A stretch of DNA of 64,000 nt, from assembly GCF_000422725.1 (NCBI RefSeq), contig NZ_KE383909.1, positions 1,287,178-1,351,177 of the forward strand, written 5' to 3'. This document shows positions 8,766 through 17,070 of this stretch, piece by piece. Each line of letters opens with the position of its first letter. Positions within the stretch are counted from its first letter, which is position 1. The notes under the pieces are model-generated. The model made no database searches. It was not told where the DNA came from and saw only the letters and a program-made list of their open reading frames with translations. The stretch comes from Flavobacterium subsaxonicum WB 4.1-42 = DSM 21790 (GTDB taxonomy: Bacteria; Bacteroidota; Bacteroidia; Flavobacteriales; Flavobacteriaceae). The translations under genes and the position numbers were made by a program.

Positions 8766-9422
8766 TTATTGATAAAACCCTGTCTCACCAAAATAAGCCA
8801 GCGTTAAAAACAGGCTATCTATAAGTCCGTGTACAATAATATTTATCCAGATATTATTAAACCTAAGATAGAGAAAACCAAAGGCAAGTCCGAATAAAAA
8901 TGTCATCACCAGTCCCGACAGTCCCTGGTACAAATGTGGCAGGGCAAATAGCACCGCAGTAATAAGCACAATTACAAGTTTGCGTTCGCCCACTATTTTG
9001 CGCAGTTGCAGGGTCATAAACCCTCTAAATAATACTTCTTCGCCTACGGCAGCGCTAATCCACATATAAAGCAGGTACTTATAATAGCTTTGGGTATCGC
9101 CTTTAATAAAATCAAAGGCGGTATAATCGGCAGGTTCGTTAAAAATTTTGGATACAAGGGGCTGAATAGCAAAATCCATTAGCAGCTCTAAACCTAAATA
9201 GCTTACAATAATAATTATCACTTCCTGCAATCGTAGGCGCTTAAAATTGAGTCCGCGCAGGCTGCCCTCCTGCAAAAAGGCAAACAGCAGTACCAACGCC
9301 GTAATTATCATAAACTTGATGGGGAATTTGGCCAACGGCACAAATATTAGCCCAAAGCTTACGGCTATTAGGGTTAGGGCTGCAAATTTATTGTTTAGTA
9401 AGGGTTGCAGAGATTTTTGCAT
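8766..9422 (-). CDS. CPBP family intramembrane glutamic endopeptidase
   Basis: 218-residue polytopic membrane protein with about seven hydrophobic segments. The Abi/CPBP (CAAX protease-like) motifs are present: EEVLFRG with the catalytic Glu pair near residue 127, HLYQG (motif 2 His) and IVHGLIDSLF (motif 3 His). Relatives process prenylated proteins in eukaryotes and have roles in bacteriocin immunity or maturation in bacteria; the substrate here is unknown. It is a stand-alone gene divergent from lpdA. Confidence 0.87.
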   Translation of the reverse strand: MQKSLQPLLNNKFAALTLIAVSFGLIFVPLAKFPIKFMIITALVLLFAFLQEGSLRGLNFKRLRLQEVIIIIVSYLGLELLMDFAIQPLVSKIFNEPADYTAFDFIKGDTQSYYKYLLYMWISAAVGEEVLFRGFMTLQLRKIVGERKLVIVLITAVLFALPHLYQGLSGLVMTFLFGLAFGFLYLRFNNIWINIIVHGLIDSLFLTLAYFGETGFYQ

Positions 9423-9608
9423 ATCCGGTAAAAATTAAAATATAACATTATAGACAGTCAAAAAGCAAAAATGTTACACTACCGGCAGCTTTTTAAAAAA
9501 CATTGCGGCATAGCTGTGGCGTAATGCAAATTTAAGGTGCATCATTTTACTCTTTGCAAATAATTAACTATTTTCGTACACTCAAATATTAAAGCAAATT
9601 ATATACTA

Positions 9609-10997
9609 ATGAAATACGATATTATTGTTTTAGGCAGTGGCCCGGGCGGTTATGTAACAGCTATAAGGGCTTCTCAGTTAGGTTTTAAAGTAGCCATTGT
9701 AGAAAAAGAAAACCTTGGCGGTATTTGCCTTAACTGGGGCTGTATCCCTACTAAAGCGTTACTAAAAAGCGCGCAGGTTTTTGATTACCTGAAACATGCA
9801 GCTGATTACGGACTTACCGTAGGCGAATTTGATAAAGATTTTGCAGCCGTTGTTGCCCGTAGCCGTAATGTGGCCGACGGCATGAGCAAAGGTGTTCAGT
9901 TTCTTATGAAAAAAAATAAGATCGAGGTTATATTTGGTACCGGTAAAGTTAAGCCGGGCAAAAAAATAGACGTTACCGATAAAGACGGTGCTGTTACAGA
10001 GCTTAGCGCCGATAATATTATTATTGCTACAGGTGCACGCTCTCGCGAGCTGCCTAACCTGCCACAGGATGGTAAAAAAGTAATTGGCTACCGCCAGGCT
10101 ATGGTGTTGCCGGAGCAGCCTAAAAGCATGATCGTTGTTGGGTCTGGTGCTATTGGCGTAGAGTTTGCTCATTTTTACAACTCTATGGGCACACAGGTTA
10201 CTATTGTTGAGTTTATGCCAAACGTTGTACCGGTAGAAGACGAGGATGTTTCTAAACAAATGGAGCGTTCGCTTAAAAAATCGGGTATTACAGTTATGAC
10301 TAACGCTTCGGTTGAAAAAGTTGATACTACCGGCGCAGGTGTTAAAGCTACCGTTAAAACAGCTAAAGGCGAAGAGATTATCGAGGCCGATATCCTGCTT
10401 TCGGCAGGTGGTATTAAATCGAATATCGAAAACATCGGACTGGAAGAAGTGGGTATTGCTACCGACAGGGATAAAATTCTTGTTAACGCTTATTACCAGA
10501 CTAACATACCGGGTTACTACGCCATTGGCGATGTGGTTCCGGGCCAGGCGCTTGCACACGTTGCTTCTGCAGAGGGTATTCTTTGCGTAGAAAAACTGGC
10601 TGGCCTGCATGTAGAGCCGCTTGATTATGGCAACATACCGGGCTGTACGTATGCTACTCCGGAAATTGCTTCGGTTGGCCTTACAGAAAAAGCTGCAAGA
10701 GAAAAAGGTTACGAAATTAAAGTGGGTAAATTCCCTTTCAGTGCATCAGGTAAAGCAAAAGCATCGGGTAATTCTGATGGTTTTGTAAAAGTTATTTTTG
10801 ATGCCAAGTACGGCGAATGGTTAGGCTGCCACATGATTGGTGCCGGCGTTACCGATATGATTGCCGAGGCTGTTGTTGCCCGTAGGTTAGAAACTACAGG
10901 CCACGAGATTATTAAATCGGTTCACCCTCACCCTACTATGAGCGAGGCTATTATGGAAGCTGCTGCTGCTGCTTACGATGAGGTTATCCATATCTAA
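9609..10997 (+). CDS. lpdA: Dihydrolipoyl dehydrogenase
   Basis: E3 component of the 2-oxoacid dehydrogenase complexes; it re-oxidises dihydrolipoamide with NAD. The 462 residues hold the N-terminal FAD motif VLGSGPGGYVTAIRA, the redox disulfide GGICLNWGCIPTK (Cys about 40 and 45), the NAD motif VVGSGAIGVEFA near 177, the second FAD contact YYAIGDVV, and the C-terminal His-Glu pair in HPHPTMSEAI. No E1 or E2 gene is adjacent, so it probably serves complexes encoded elsewhere. A repeat and an intrinsic terminator follow. Confidence 0.97.
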   Translation: MKYDIIVLGSGPGGYVTAIRASQLGFKVAIVEKENLGGICLNWGCIPTKALLKSAQVFDYLKHAADYGLTVGEFDKDFAAVVARSRNVADGMSKGVQFLMKKNKIEVIFGTGKVKPGKKIDVTDKDGAVTELSADNIIIATGARSRELPNLPQDGKKVIGYRQAMVLPEQPKSMIVVGSGAIGVEFAHFYNSMGTQVTIVEFMPNVVPVEDEDVSKQMERSLKKSGITVMTNASVEKVDTTGAGVKATVKTAKGEEIIEADILLSAGGIKSNIENIGLEEVGIATDRDKILVNAYYQTNIPGYYAIGDVVPGQALAHVASAEGILCVEKLAGLHVEPLDYGNIPGCTYATPEIASVGLTEKAAREKGYEIKVGKFPFSASGKAKASGNSDGFVKVIFDAKYGEWLGCHMIGAGVTDMIAEAVVARRLETTGHEIIKSVHPHPTMSEAIMEAAAAAYDEVIHI

Positions 10998-11000
10998 TTT

Positions 11001-11030
11001 AGTTGACAGTTATCGGTTGACAGTTGTCAG
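11001..11030 (+). repeat. Post-stop GTTGACAGTT repeat, copy 1
   Basis: AGTTGACAGTTATCGGTTGA followed by CAGTTGTCAG, starting three bases after the lpdA stop. A near-identical element follows the ABC-F stop codon at 59506-59530 on the other strand. Confidence 0.6.
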
Positions 11031-11037
11031 AATATAT

Positions 11038-11072
11038 AAAATCCGCTCAAAGCAATTTGAGCGGATTTTTTT
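11038..11072 (+). terminator. lpdA intrinsic terminator
   Basis: Stem AAATCCGCTCAAA-GC-AATTTGAGCGGATTT ending in a T run. Confidence 0.88.
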
Positions 11073-11253
11073 ATGGTATTTAATGTTATGACTTTGTATG
11101 AAATTTATTAGCTTTATAAAAAGTCAATTTAAAGATATGTATCATTATTATCAACAGCTATTCACATTTGAAAAAATTGCAAAACTCTATGAGGATAATG
11201 CTATAATATACCATTTTAAACTACTCATTAATCTTCCGTAAAAGCCGTTTTTG

Positions 11254-11261
11254 TATATTTG
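11254..11261 (+). promoter_or_regulatory. -7 box of the GRDP-like gene
   Basis: TATATTTG fits TAnnTTTG. It overlaps an in-frame TTG at 11259, which therefore cannot be the start codon, and supports the ATG at 11283. Confidence 0.5.
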
Positions 11262-11282
11262 ATCGATATAGTAAGCCTTAAA

Positions 11283-11771
11283 ATGACACCACAACAGCAG
11301 AAACTTTGGCATAAAATACAGGCTTTTGAGTTAGACGACCCTACATCGGCTATGACATTTACCGACAGGCTTGCCCGCGAAAATAACTGGGATACGCAGT
11401 ACGCCGTTGCCGCCGTAACCGAATATAAAAAGTTTATGCTGTTGCTTTGTATTACCTCCCACCCACTTACCCCGTCAGACCAGGTAGACCAGGTTTGGCA
11501 CCTGCACCTACTATATACACAGCTATACTGGACAGATTTTTGCCAAAACATTTTAGGCAGGCAAATACACCACGGCCCAACCAAAGGGGGCAGCAACGAA
11601 ACCACAAAATACACCAACTGGTATAATAAAACTCTCAGCCTATATAAAGATATTTTTGGGGTTGACGCCCCTAAAAGTATTTGGCCTGATGATAAAATAC
11701 GCTTTAACGGCGCCAACTTTAAGCGCGTTAACACCAACGATTACTGGATTATAAAAAAGCCACGACTATAA
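11283..11771 (+). CDS. GRDP-like (glycine-rich domain-containing protein-like) protein
   Basis: 162-residue cytosolic protein with the features of the GRDP-like family (first named from plant glycine-rich domain proteins): a long helical N-terminus, then TSHPLTPSDQVDQVWHLHLL and YWTDFCQNILGRQIHHGP. The conserved VDxxWHxHxL and HH clusters could bind a metal or a ligand. The biochemical function is unknown. The stop codon overlaps the start of the next gene (TAATG), so the two are translationally coupled. Start chosen as ATG 11283, because the earlier TTG lies inside the promoter box. Confidence 0.7.
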   Translation: MTPQQQKLWHKIQAFELDDPTSAMTFTDRLARENNWDTQYAVAAVTEYKKFMLLLCITSHPLTPSDQVDQVWHLHLLYTQLYWTDFCQNILGRQIHHGPTKGGSNETTKYTNWYNKTLSLYKDIFGVDAPKSIWPDDKIRFNGANFKRVNTNDYWIIKKPRL

Positions 11772-12550
11772 TGGACTATCTTGTAAAATTTACCCCGGCC
11801 GAAGCGCTAATGGTTGTAAAAGGTCCTGATGTACCATTAAAAGACTTGTTAAAAGCAACTTTTATAGACCTGCTTGTAAAACAGGTACTACAGGTTTTTG
11901 AAGTAGAAAAATTTATTAGCAGCCGCGATAGCATCTGGGTTTACAAATATGTAAAAGAAGGTACTAATTTTAAAACCTATAAGCCTAATGAGCATGAGCA
12001 GTTTTTTTTACAGCCGTTTAAAACATCTGGAGATGCACTATTGCTGCGCAATTTTGTAAAAATAGCATATCAGAACTGTAAGGGCGAAAGGGCGTTTAAA
12101 AATTTACTGCACAACAATTATAACTTAAAGCCATTGTTTACTAAAACGCTTATCCAGTTGGTTTTTGGTGGACTTACCATAAATTCTTTAGGCTTAAAAA
12201 CCCAGGCTGTACTACAAAGCGAGATTGTAAACTTACAGGCAAAGTTACTCCCAATGCTGCAATCGGCAAATGCAGGTGCAGCAGCTATACTTTTGGCAAT
12301 TAATGGCAATATAGTATTATTGCAGGATGCGGATGACGATTTTTTTAACCTGATAGACAAAGAATTACTACTTGCTATGAGCCAGCAAAGAGGTTATGAT
12401 TTTGATTTCGCACCGGATGAGTGGCCCGATTTTGACTTTGATGGCATTAGCGATAGTTTTAACAGCAGTTGCGGTGGCCATAGTGGTTGTGGCGGGCATG
12501 GCTGTGGGGGCGACGGCTGCAGTGGCTGTGGTGGTTGCGGTGGCGATTAA
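11771..12550 (+). CDS. Uncharacterised protein with Cys/Gly-rich C-terminal tail
   Basis: 259 residues with no signal peptide. An alpha-helical region up to about 215 contains weakly hydrophobic stretches near 125-155 and 175-195. It is followed by an acidic aromatic segment (DFDFAPDEWPDFDFDGISD). The last 27 residues consist almost wholly of Gly, Cys, His, Ser and Asp, with six Cys spaced as in SGCGGHGCGGDGCSGCGGCG. This layout recalls TIGR04222-type proteins, which also carry a low-complexity Cys/Gly tail, but I cannot confirm membership. The tail could bind metal or be a modified peptide; both are guesses. It is coupled to the GRDP-like gene by a one-base overlap. Confidence 0.65.
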   Translation: MDYLVKFTPAEALMVVKGPDVPLKDLLKATFIDLLVKQVLQVFEVEKFISSRDSIWVYKYVKEGTNFKTYKPNEHEQFFLQPFKTSGDALLLRNFVKIAYQNCKGERAFKNLLHNNYNLKPLFTKTLIQLVFGGLTINSLGLKTQAVLQSEIVNLQAKLLPMLQSANAGAAAILLAINGNIVLLQDADDDFFNLIDKELLLAMSQQRGYDFDFAPDEWPDFDFDGISDSFNSSCGGHSGCGGHGCGGDGCSGCGGCGGD

Positions 12551-12589
12551 ACACTTCTTATATAAATGTTATAGCGCATTCGGCTAACA

Positions 12590-12597
12590 TAACTTTG
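12590..12597 (+). promoter_or_regulatory. -7 box of the lysine-rich protein gene
   Basis: TAACTTTG matches TAnnTTTG, 30 bases upstream of the ATG at 12628. Confidence 0.45.
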
Positions 12598-12627
12598 CCG
12601 TAACTTTAGTAAGCTAAACCCAATATT

Positions 12628-12900
12628 ATGAGCAAACTAAAGAAAAAAGCAAAAAAAGGCAGCAAGAAAAAGAACAAGCTGGGCGTAAAAAATTCGCTGG
12701 TAAATAATATAAATGCACGCAAGCGAAAAGGCAAATCGCGTTCAAAGAAAAAGTCTAAAGTATCTAAAAAGTCCTACGACAAGATGCAGGACAACTGGGG
12801 CAAAAAAAAGAAAAAGGGCAAAAAGAAAGCCTCTGCTAAAAAGAAAAAAACCGGCAAAAAAGGCGGTAAAAAGAAATCAAAATCCAAGAAAAAGAAATAA
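12628..12900 (+). CDS. Extremely lysine-rich small basic protein
   Basis: 90 residues, of which about 43 are Lys plus a few Arg, and almost no acidic residues. It consists of blocks such as KKKKKGKKK and SKKKSKVSKK separated by Gly, Ser or Ala, with one less biased stretch (LGVKNSLVNNINAR). It resembles the Lys-rich tails of histone H1 and of bacterial H1-like nucleoid proteins; a DNA- or RNA-binding role is inferred from charge only. It has its own promoter box and terminator. The A-rich coding sequence is compositionally extreme, but the plus-strand frame is intact, with a clear start and stop. Confidence 0.7.
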   Translation: MSKLKKKAKKGSKKKNKLGVKNSLVNNINARKRKGKSRSKKKSKVSKKSYDKMQDNWGKKKKKGKKKASAKKKKTGKKGGKKKSKSKKKK

Positions 12901-12903
12901 GCA

Positions 12904-12929
12904 AAATCACCGTAACCACGGTGATTTTT
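12904..12929 (+). terminator. Terminator of the lysine-rich protein gene
   Basis: AAATCACCGT-AACC-ACGGTGATTTTTT stem-loop just after the stop codon. Confidence 0.85.
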
Positions 12930-12991
12930 TGGTTAAATAACGTATAAATTTTACGGTAAACATACTTTTTAAACCATGATATATGTCAGGT

Positions 12992-13019
12992 TTTGTGGCC
13001 ATTGCCTTACCTACTTTTG
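12992..13019 (+). promoter_or_regulatory. Promoter of the OmpW-like gene
   Basis: TTTG (12992-12995), a spacer of 16, then TACTTTTG (13012-13019), close to the Bacteroidota -33/-7 consensus. The ATG is at 13046. Confidence 0.55.
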
Positions 13020-13045
13020 GTGTGTAATAAACAAACACAAATACC

Positions 13046-13735
13046 ATGAAAAAAGTAGTTTTGGCTGCCTTGGCAGTATCGTTATTCAGTGTAAATTTTG
13101 CCCATGCCCAACAGGAAGAAAATACATCGGCCGACTTTAAAAAATGGCAGGTGCGCCTTCGCGGTGTAGGCGTAGTGCCGCAGGAAAGCGCTAACATTGG
13201 CATTATTGGCGGAGACGTATCGTTATCCAACACCTTTATCCCTGAGCTCGATTTTACGTACTTTTTTACCAAAAACTTTGCTGCCGAATTAATACTGGGC
13301 ACTTCTAAACACGATGTGCATACCGTAGGGTCGGATATTTCGTCCATTGGCGGGCCAACCAGCACCATTGTAGATTTGGGCAGCGTTAGCCTGCTGCCGC
13401 CTACCCTAACGTTTCAGTACCATTTTTACCCCTTTGCCGAAAAAGTGTTTAAACCGTATGTAGGCGCGGGTATTAATTACAGCCTGTTTTATAACGTAAA
13501 AGAAGGCAGCACCGTTAAGAATGTAAAGTATGACAATGCAGTGGGTTATGCCGTTCAGCTGGGGTTTGACCTGATGCTAAACGACACCTTTTTTATCAAT
13601 GTAGATGCCAAAAAAATATTTTTGAATACCGATGTTACCGTAGATGCTTCTAACCTTTCGCCCGGCCTTAGCATACCGGCTAAAGTGGACATTAACCCAT
13701 TGCTACTGGGCTTTGGCGTAGGTATGAAGTTTTAG
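13046..13735 (+). CDS. OmpW family outer-membrane protein
   Basis: 229-residue precursor with a Sec signal (MKKVVLAALAVSLFSVNFAHA, cut before QQEEN). It is an eight-stranded beta-barrel type. The OmpW family features are WQVRLRGVGVVPQES near the mature N-terminus, the central PPTLTFQYHFYP motif near residue 118, KPYVGAGINYSLFY, and a C-terminal Phe (GFGVGMKF) for BAM recognition. OmpW proteins form narrow hydrophobic channels in the outer membrane. It is monocistronic. Confidence 0.9.
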   Translation: MKKVVLAALAVSLFSVNFAHAQQEENTSADFKKWQVRLRGVGVVPQESANIGIIGGDVSLSNTFIPELDFTYFFTKNFAAELILGTSKHDVHTVGSDISSIGGPTSTIVDLGSVSLLPPTLTFQYHFYPFAEKVFKPYVGAGINYSLFYNVKEGSTVKNVKYDNAVGYAVQLGFDLMLNDTFFINVDAKKIFLNTDVTVDASNLSPGLSIPAKVDINPLLLGFGVGMKF

Positions 13736-13752
13736 ATTTCTGTATTTTTGGG

Positions 13753-13784
13753 GAAGGCCGCTGTAAAAAGCGGCCTTTTATTTT
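13753..13784. terminator. Terminator between OmpW and cysteine desulfurase genes
   Basis: AAGGCCGCT-GTAAAA-AGCGGCCTT followed by TTATTTT. It lies between converging genes and directly abuts the cysteine desulfurase stop. Confidence 0.85.
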
Positions 13785-14919
13785 AAACCGTTTTTAAGGC
13801 AGCAATCAGCAGATCGATATCATCTACAGTGTTATAATGGCTGAATGATATGCGCAGCGACGGCTTTTTAATATCGGCTTCGGCCAGAATTTCTTTAAGC
13901 ACGTGCGATGGTTTTATGCTACCGCTCTGGCACGCACTACCGCGCGATACGGCTATGCCCTGCATATCTAAATGGAATAATATCATGGCTGTTTTATTTT
14001 CCGGTAACGGCAACAAAATGTTGGTTATGTTGTAAAAAAGCGCATCACCTTCTGCGGAAGCACCATTAACTTTATAGCCCGGAAAATGAATATCAAGCTG
14101 TTTAAACAAATAGTTTTTAACCGCCTTAATATGAGCCGTTTCTACTTCTAAATTTTGATACGATAGCTCTAAAGCCTTAGCCGTACCGGCAATCTGGTGT
14201 ATGGCTTCAGTACCACCTCGCACGCCTTTTTCCTGCTCGCCACCGTATATCATCGGCTTTAAGCCAATATTTTTCCTGATATAAACAAAACCTATCCCTT
14301 TAGGCCCGTGAAATTTATGGGCGCTGGCCACTAAAAAATCTACCGGAAGGGTCTGCAAATCAAACTGCGTCTTTCCAATGGACTGCACGGTATCGGTATG
14401 AAAAAGCGCCTTGTACTGCCTGCACAAAGTACCCGTTTCTTCAAGGTTTAAAACCACACCCGTCTCATTATTAACGTGTATAAGGCTCACCAAAGTAGGC
14501 ACATTCTCCTGAAGCAATGTTTCAAGATGCGCAAGGTCGGGCTGGCCACCCGGCAATAGGTTTAGGTAAACGGTTTCAATGCCAAATTCTGCCGCAGCTG
14601 CGGGTATGCTGTTTAAAACTGAGTGGTGCTCTACCCTGCTGCTAATAATGCGCTTAATGCCAAGGTCTCTAACCGCGCCGCGAATTACAAGATTATTAGA
14701 CTCTGTACCGCCCGACGTAAAAATAATTTCGCGTGCTTCGGCGTTTATAAGGTTGGCAATGCCTTTGCGGGCGGTTTCCAGCACCACTTTAGCGGTGCGA
14801 CCAAAACTGTGGGTGCTCGATGGGTTACCAAAAATATCGGTCATTACCTGCGCCATTACCGCAATAACATCGGGGTGCATGGCGGTGGTAGAGGCGTTAT
14901 CTAAATAAGCTTTTTTCAT
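13783..14919 (-). CDS. Cysteine desulfurase (class V aminotransferase, NifS/IscS type)
   Basis: PLP enzyme of 378 residues that removes sulfur from L-cysteine for Fe-S cluster or thiolation pathways. It begins KKAYLDNASTTAMHPDV. The PLP lysine is in SAHKFHGPKGIGFVYIRK near residue 200. The catalytic persulfide Cys is in SRGSACQSGS near 327, in the longer loop typical of group I enzymes. No scaffold or thiolase gene is adjacent, so the specific pathway cannot be named from context. Confidence 0.94.
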   Translation of the reverse strand: MKKAYLDNASTTAMHPDVIAVMAQVMTDIFGNPSSTHSFGRTAKVVLETARKGIANLINAEAREIIFTSGGTESNNLVIRGAVRDLGIKRIISSRVEHHSVLNSIPAAAAEFGIETVYLNLLPGGQPDLAHLETLLQENVPTLVSLIHVNNETGVVLNLEETGTLCRQYKALFHTDTVQSIGKTQFDLQTLPVDFLVASAHKFHGPKGIGFVYIRKNIGLKPMIYGGEQEKGVRGGTEAIHQIAGTAKALELSYQNLEVETAHIKAVKNYLFKQLDIHFPGYKVNGASAEGDALFYNITNILLPLPENKTAMILFHLDMQGIAVSRGSACQSGSIKPSHVLKEILAEADIKKPSLRISFSHYNTVDDIDLLIAALKTV

Positions 14920-14980
14920 TGGTGCAAAATTACTTAAAAATGCTTTGCCATGCTATTTTTACCGCACCTATAAGAAAAGC

Positions 14981-15012
14981 TTGTACCAACAAACTAAAAA
15001 ACATTATTTTTG
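14981..15012 (+). promoter_or_regulatory. Promoter of the 15028 lipoprotein gene
   Basis: TTG (14981-14983), a spacer of 21, then TATTTTTG (15005-15012). A TTG at 15010 is in frame with the gene but lies inside the -7 box, so ATG 15028 is the likely start. Confidence 0.55.
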
Positions 15013-15027
15013 TTTAAAATTACGTAT

Positions 15028-15996
15028 ATGAAAAAGATTTTTAGCCTGATTGCTGTCCTTATTTTACTATCCGGATGCGATGATGGCGAGATGAGTTTTA
15101 AGACTTTTGATTTTGATAACGGGTCAGATCCTGCATGGTGCGGAGATGATGCCATTTATAAAATTGTTGGCACAGAGGTACTTACCTTTACTTTTGATAA
15201 CGAAACGGCTTTTCCAAACACCGATGATACCAATGTGCTTGGTGTAGCAAGGCAATTAACCGTTACCACCAGCGGTAACACCCTTACCTATTATAATTAT
15301 AGCGGAACCGTTGCTGCCGCCAGTGTTTGTAATGATGCAGACCTTGTTATTACCGACCCTGTAGTTATTGATAAATGGGTTGGCGTTGGCACCGTGACTA
15401 TTATAACCAATAAAACCGTAAATGATGGTGTAATAACCTTTAACCACACCATCGAACTGACCGACATTACCTTTACCAAAGCGGGCAGCGACGAGCAGAT
15501 TAGGATTCAGGATAACAATTTTGGATCTGTAGCAACCACACGCGGCTTCGATTTTGATTTTGAAGATGAAGAAACTATCCCTACCCCTATAAGGAGATGC
15601 TCTAACCAATCGCCTATTTATAAAAGAAAGGCCGATGAAGCCCTGCAAATTTCTATTCCGGACACGTTATACCCTACAACCGCAAGTACTGTAGAGATAG
15701 ATATTTCTACAAATTTAGACCTGTATGTTGTTGATTTCTATTTGTTTGATGGCAATGCTACCGATGCAAAAATGTGCGAGCCTAACGTATTATCGCCGGC
15801 AGAACTACAGCACTGGATTGCCCAGGAAGGTAAAATCAGGATAGAAACCAGCATTGTTGGTGGCTTTGTAAATCATAAAATATACCTTGTAGACCTTATA
15901 TTCTACAAGCAAAATACCAGTACCCCGCAAACCTACCAGCTCCAGGATTCTACTGGTGAAGACGGTTACCTTTTCGGGACCTTTGTACCTGAATAA
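15028..15996 (+). CDS. Hypothetical lipoprotein
   Basis: 322 residues starting MKKIFSLIAVLILLSGC, a type II signal peptide with the lipid-anchored Cys at 17. The mature part is beta-rich, contains two similar halves with many Asp and Thr residues, and has a few Cys that could pair (WCGDDA, CNDADL, RRCSNQ, KMCEPN). Flavobacterial proteins of this style are usually cell-surface lipoproteins of unknown role. I do not recognise a family. It is monocistronic, with its own promoter and terminator. Confidence 0.75.
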   Translation: MKKIFSLIAVLILLSGCDDGEMSFKTFDFDNGSDPAWCGDDAIYKIVGTEVLTFTFDNETAFPNTDDTNVLGVARQLTVTTSGNTLTYYNYSGTVAAASVCNDADLVITDPVVIDKWVGVGTVTIITNKTVNDGVITFNHTIELTDITFTKAGSDEQIRIQDNNFGSVATTRGFDFDFEDEETIPTPIRRCSNQSPIYKRKADEALQISIPDTLYPTTASTVEIDISTNLDLYVVDFYLFDGNATDAKMCEPNVLSPAELQHWIAQEGKIRIETSIVGGFVNHKIYLVDLIFYKQNTSTPQTYQLQDSTGEDGYLFGTFVPE

Positions 15997-16016
15997 GAGA
16001 GTTTTAACATAATACT

Positions 16017-16050
16017 TAAAGGGCTGATAATTAAACTATCAGTCCTTTTT
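16017..16050. terminator. Terminator between lipoprotein and PfkB kinase genes
   Basis: AAAGGGCTGATA-ATTAAAC-TATCAGTCCTTTTTT, a stem with one mismatch, placed between converging genes. Confidence 0.8.
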
Positions 16051-17039
16051 TATTTTGATACTTGCAGCACCTCTACCACCTCGGCAACGGTAGATACATT
16101 AAAGTCGCCCACAATGGTATGCTTAATGGCAAATGCGGCATTGGCAAAGTTTAACGAGTGCTCGTAATTGTAATACCTTAATGCATAGATAATTCCGGCT
16201 GCAAAAGCTTCAGATGTGCCCTGGCTCTCCATAACATTACCCAATGCAATTTTAGCGGTTTCGATATACTGCTTGCCGGTCCACCCCCTGCTATAGCAAT
16301 ATTGGCCATCATTAACCTTATCAAAAAACTTTAAAACGTTAGGATACAATTCATTAAGAGCCTTGCAGGCACCTATAAAACCATCGGTATCATCTAAAAA
16401 TTTAGTGTCCAGCATTAAGTTTATCTCTTTGCTTCCGCCAATAAAAATAGTGCTTTGCTTTACTAAGTCCTTAATAGCGTTACTGTTATAGGGCAGGTAT
16501 GGGTGGCGAATACTATTTTCTAAAGAGGCATCTACAATTACATCGATGTTTAACTGGTTAGCTTTTTCCAGCGCTTTATTCAGGGTTTGAAGCACACCAT
16601 CTGATGCTACCGAACTTAGGCTCCAGTAAAATGTGGCGCACTTTGTAAAGGCCTTATCCCAGTCGATATAATTGGGGTTCATCCCCTCAAATGCGGTCTT
16701 AAATTTGGTATTCGCAATTTTAGACGGGCGAATTCCAATACCCGACTCTACCACATAAAAACCTAACGGATAGTTATTTGCGTTTACATATTTAGTATCA
16801 ATACCATAGCGCCTTATAAAAGCAATGGCTGCTTCGCCCAAAATATCGTGCGAAACGCTGCTTACATGGGCCACCTCTATACCAAAGTTAGACAGCGATG
16901 CCGCCACCGCCATCTCCGGCCCTTTAAAGGTAAAACACAAGGTTTCCGACTGCTGAATTTTGAGGAGTTCTATTGGGGCTACCATCAGAAAAACCTCACC
17001 AAAGGTTACAACCTTCCCGGTAGTAGAATTGTAATACAT
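16050..17039 (-). CDS. PfkB family sugar kinase, 2-keto-3-deoxygluconate kinase-like, with altered catalytic motif
   Basis: 329-residue ribokinase-fold protein. It opens VVTFGEVFLMVAP, as KDG kinases do, and has the substrate segment FKGPEMAVAASLSNFG (GGAEANVA in active relatives) and IKDLVKQSTIFIGGSKEINL. The C-terminal PfkB signature, normally DTxGAGDxF, reads ESQGTSEAFAAG, so the catalytic Asp is replaced by Glu and the anion-hole Gly-Ala-Gly is altered. In context it would phosphorylate KDG from the glucuronate pathway to KDPG, but activity is uncertain. Start taken at ATG 17039 (MYYNSTTGKVV); the upstream extension of 40 residues (MLKFISDVFL) crosses a dispersed repeat and is unlikely to be translated. 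Confidence 0.8.
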   Translation of the reverse strand: MYYNSTTGKVVTFGEVFLMVAPIELLKIQQSETLCFTFKGPEMAVAASLSNFGIEVAHVSSVSHDILGEAAIAFIRRYGIDTKYVNANNYPLGFYVVESGIGIRPSKIANTKFKTAFEGMNPNYIDWDKAFTKCATFYWSLSSVASDGVLQTLNKALEKANQLNIDVIVDASLENSIRHPYLPYNSNAIKDLVKQSTIFIGGSKEINLMLDTKFLDDTDGFIGACKALNELYPNVLKFFDKVNDGQYCYSRGWTGKQYIETAKIALGNVMESQGTSEAFAAGIIYALRYYNYEHSLNFANAAFAIKHTIVGDFNVSTVAEVVEVLQVSK

Positions 17040-17070
17040 TTTTAATTTTTTATAATTTGAAAGAAGGAAT

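Noticed and set aside
9762..10610. 282-codon open frame on the minus strand.
   Set aside because: It is fully antisense to lpdA, which has all its catalytic motifs; composition rich in Asn, Phe and Cys marks it as a shadow.
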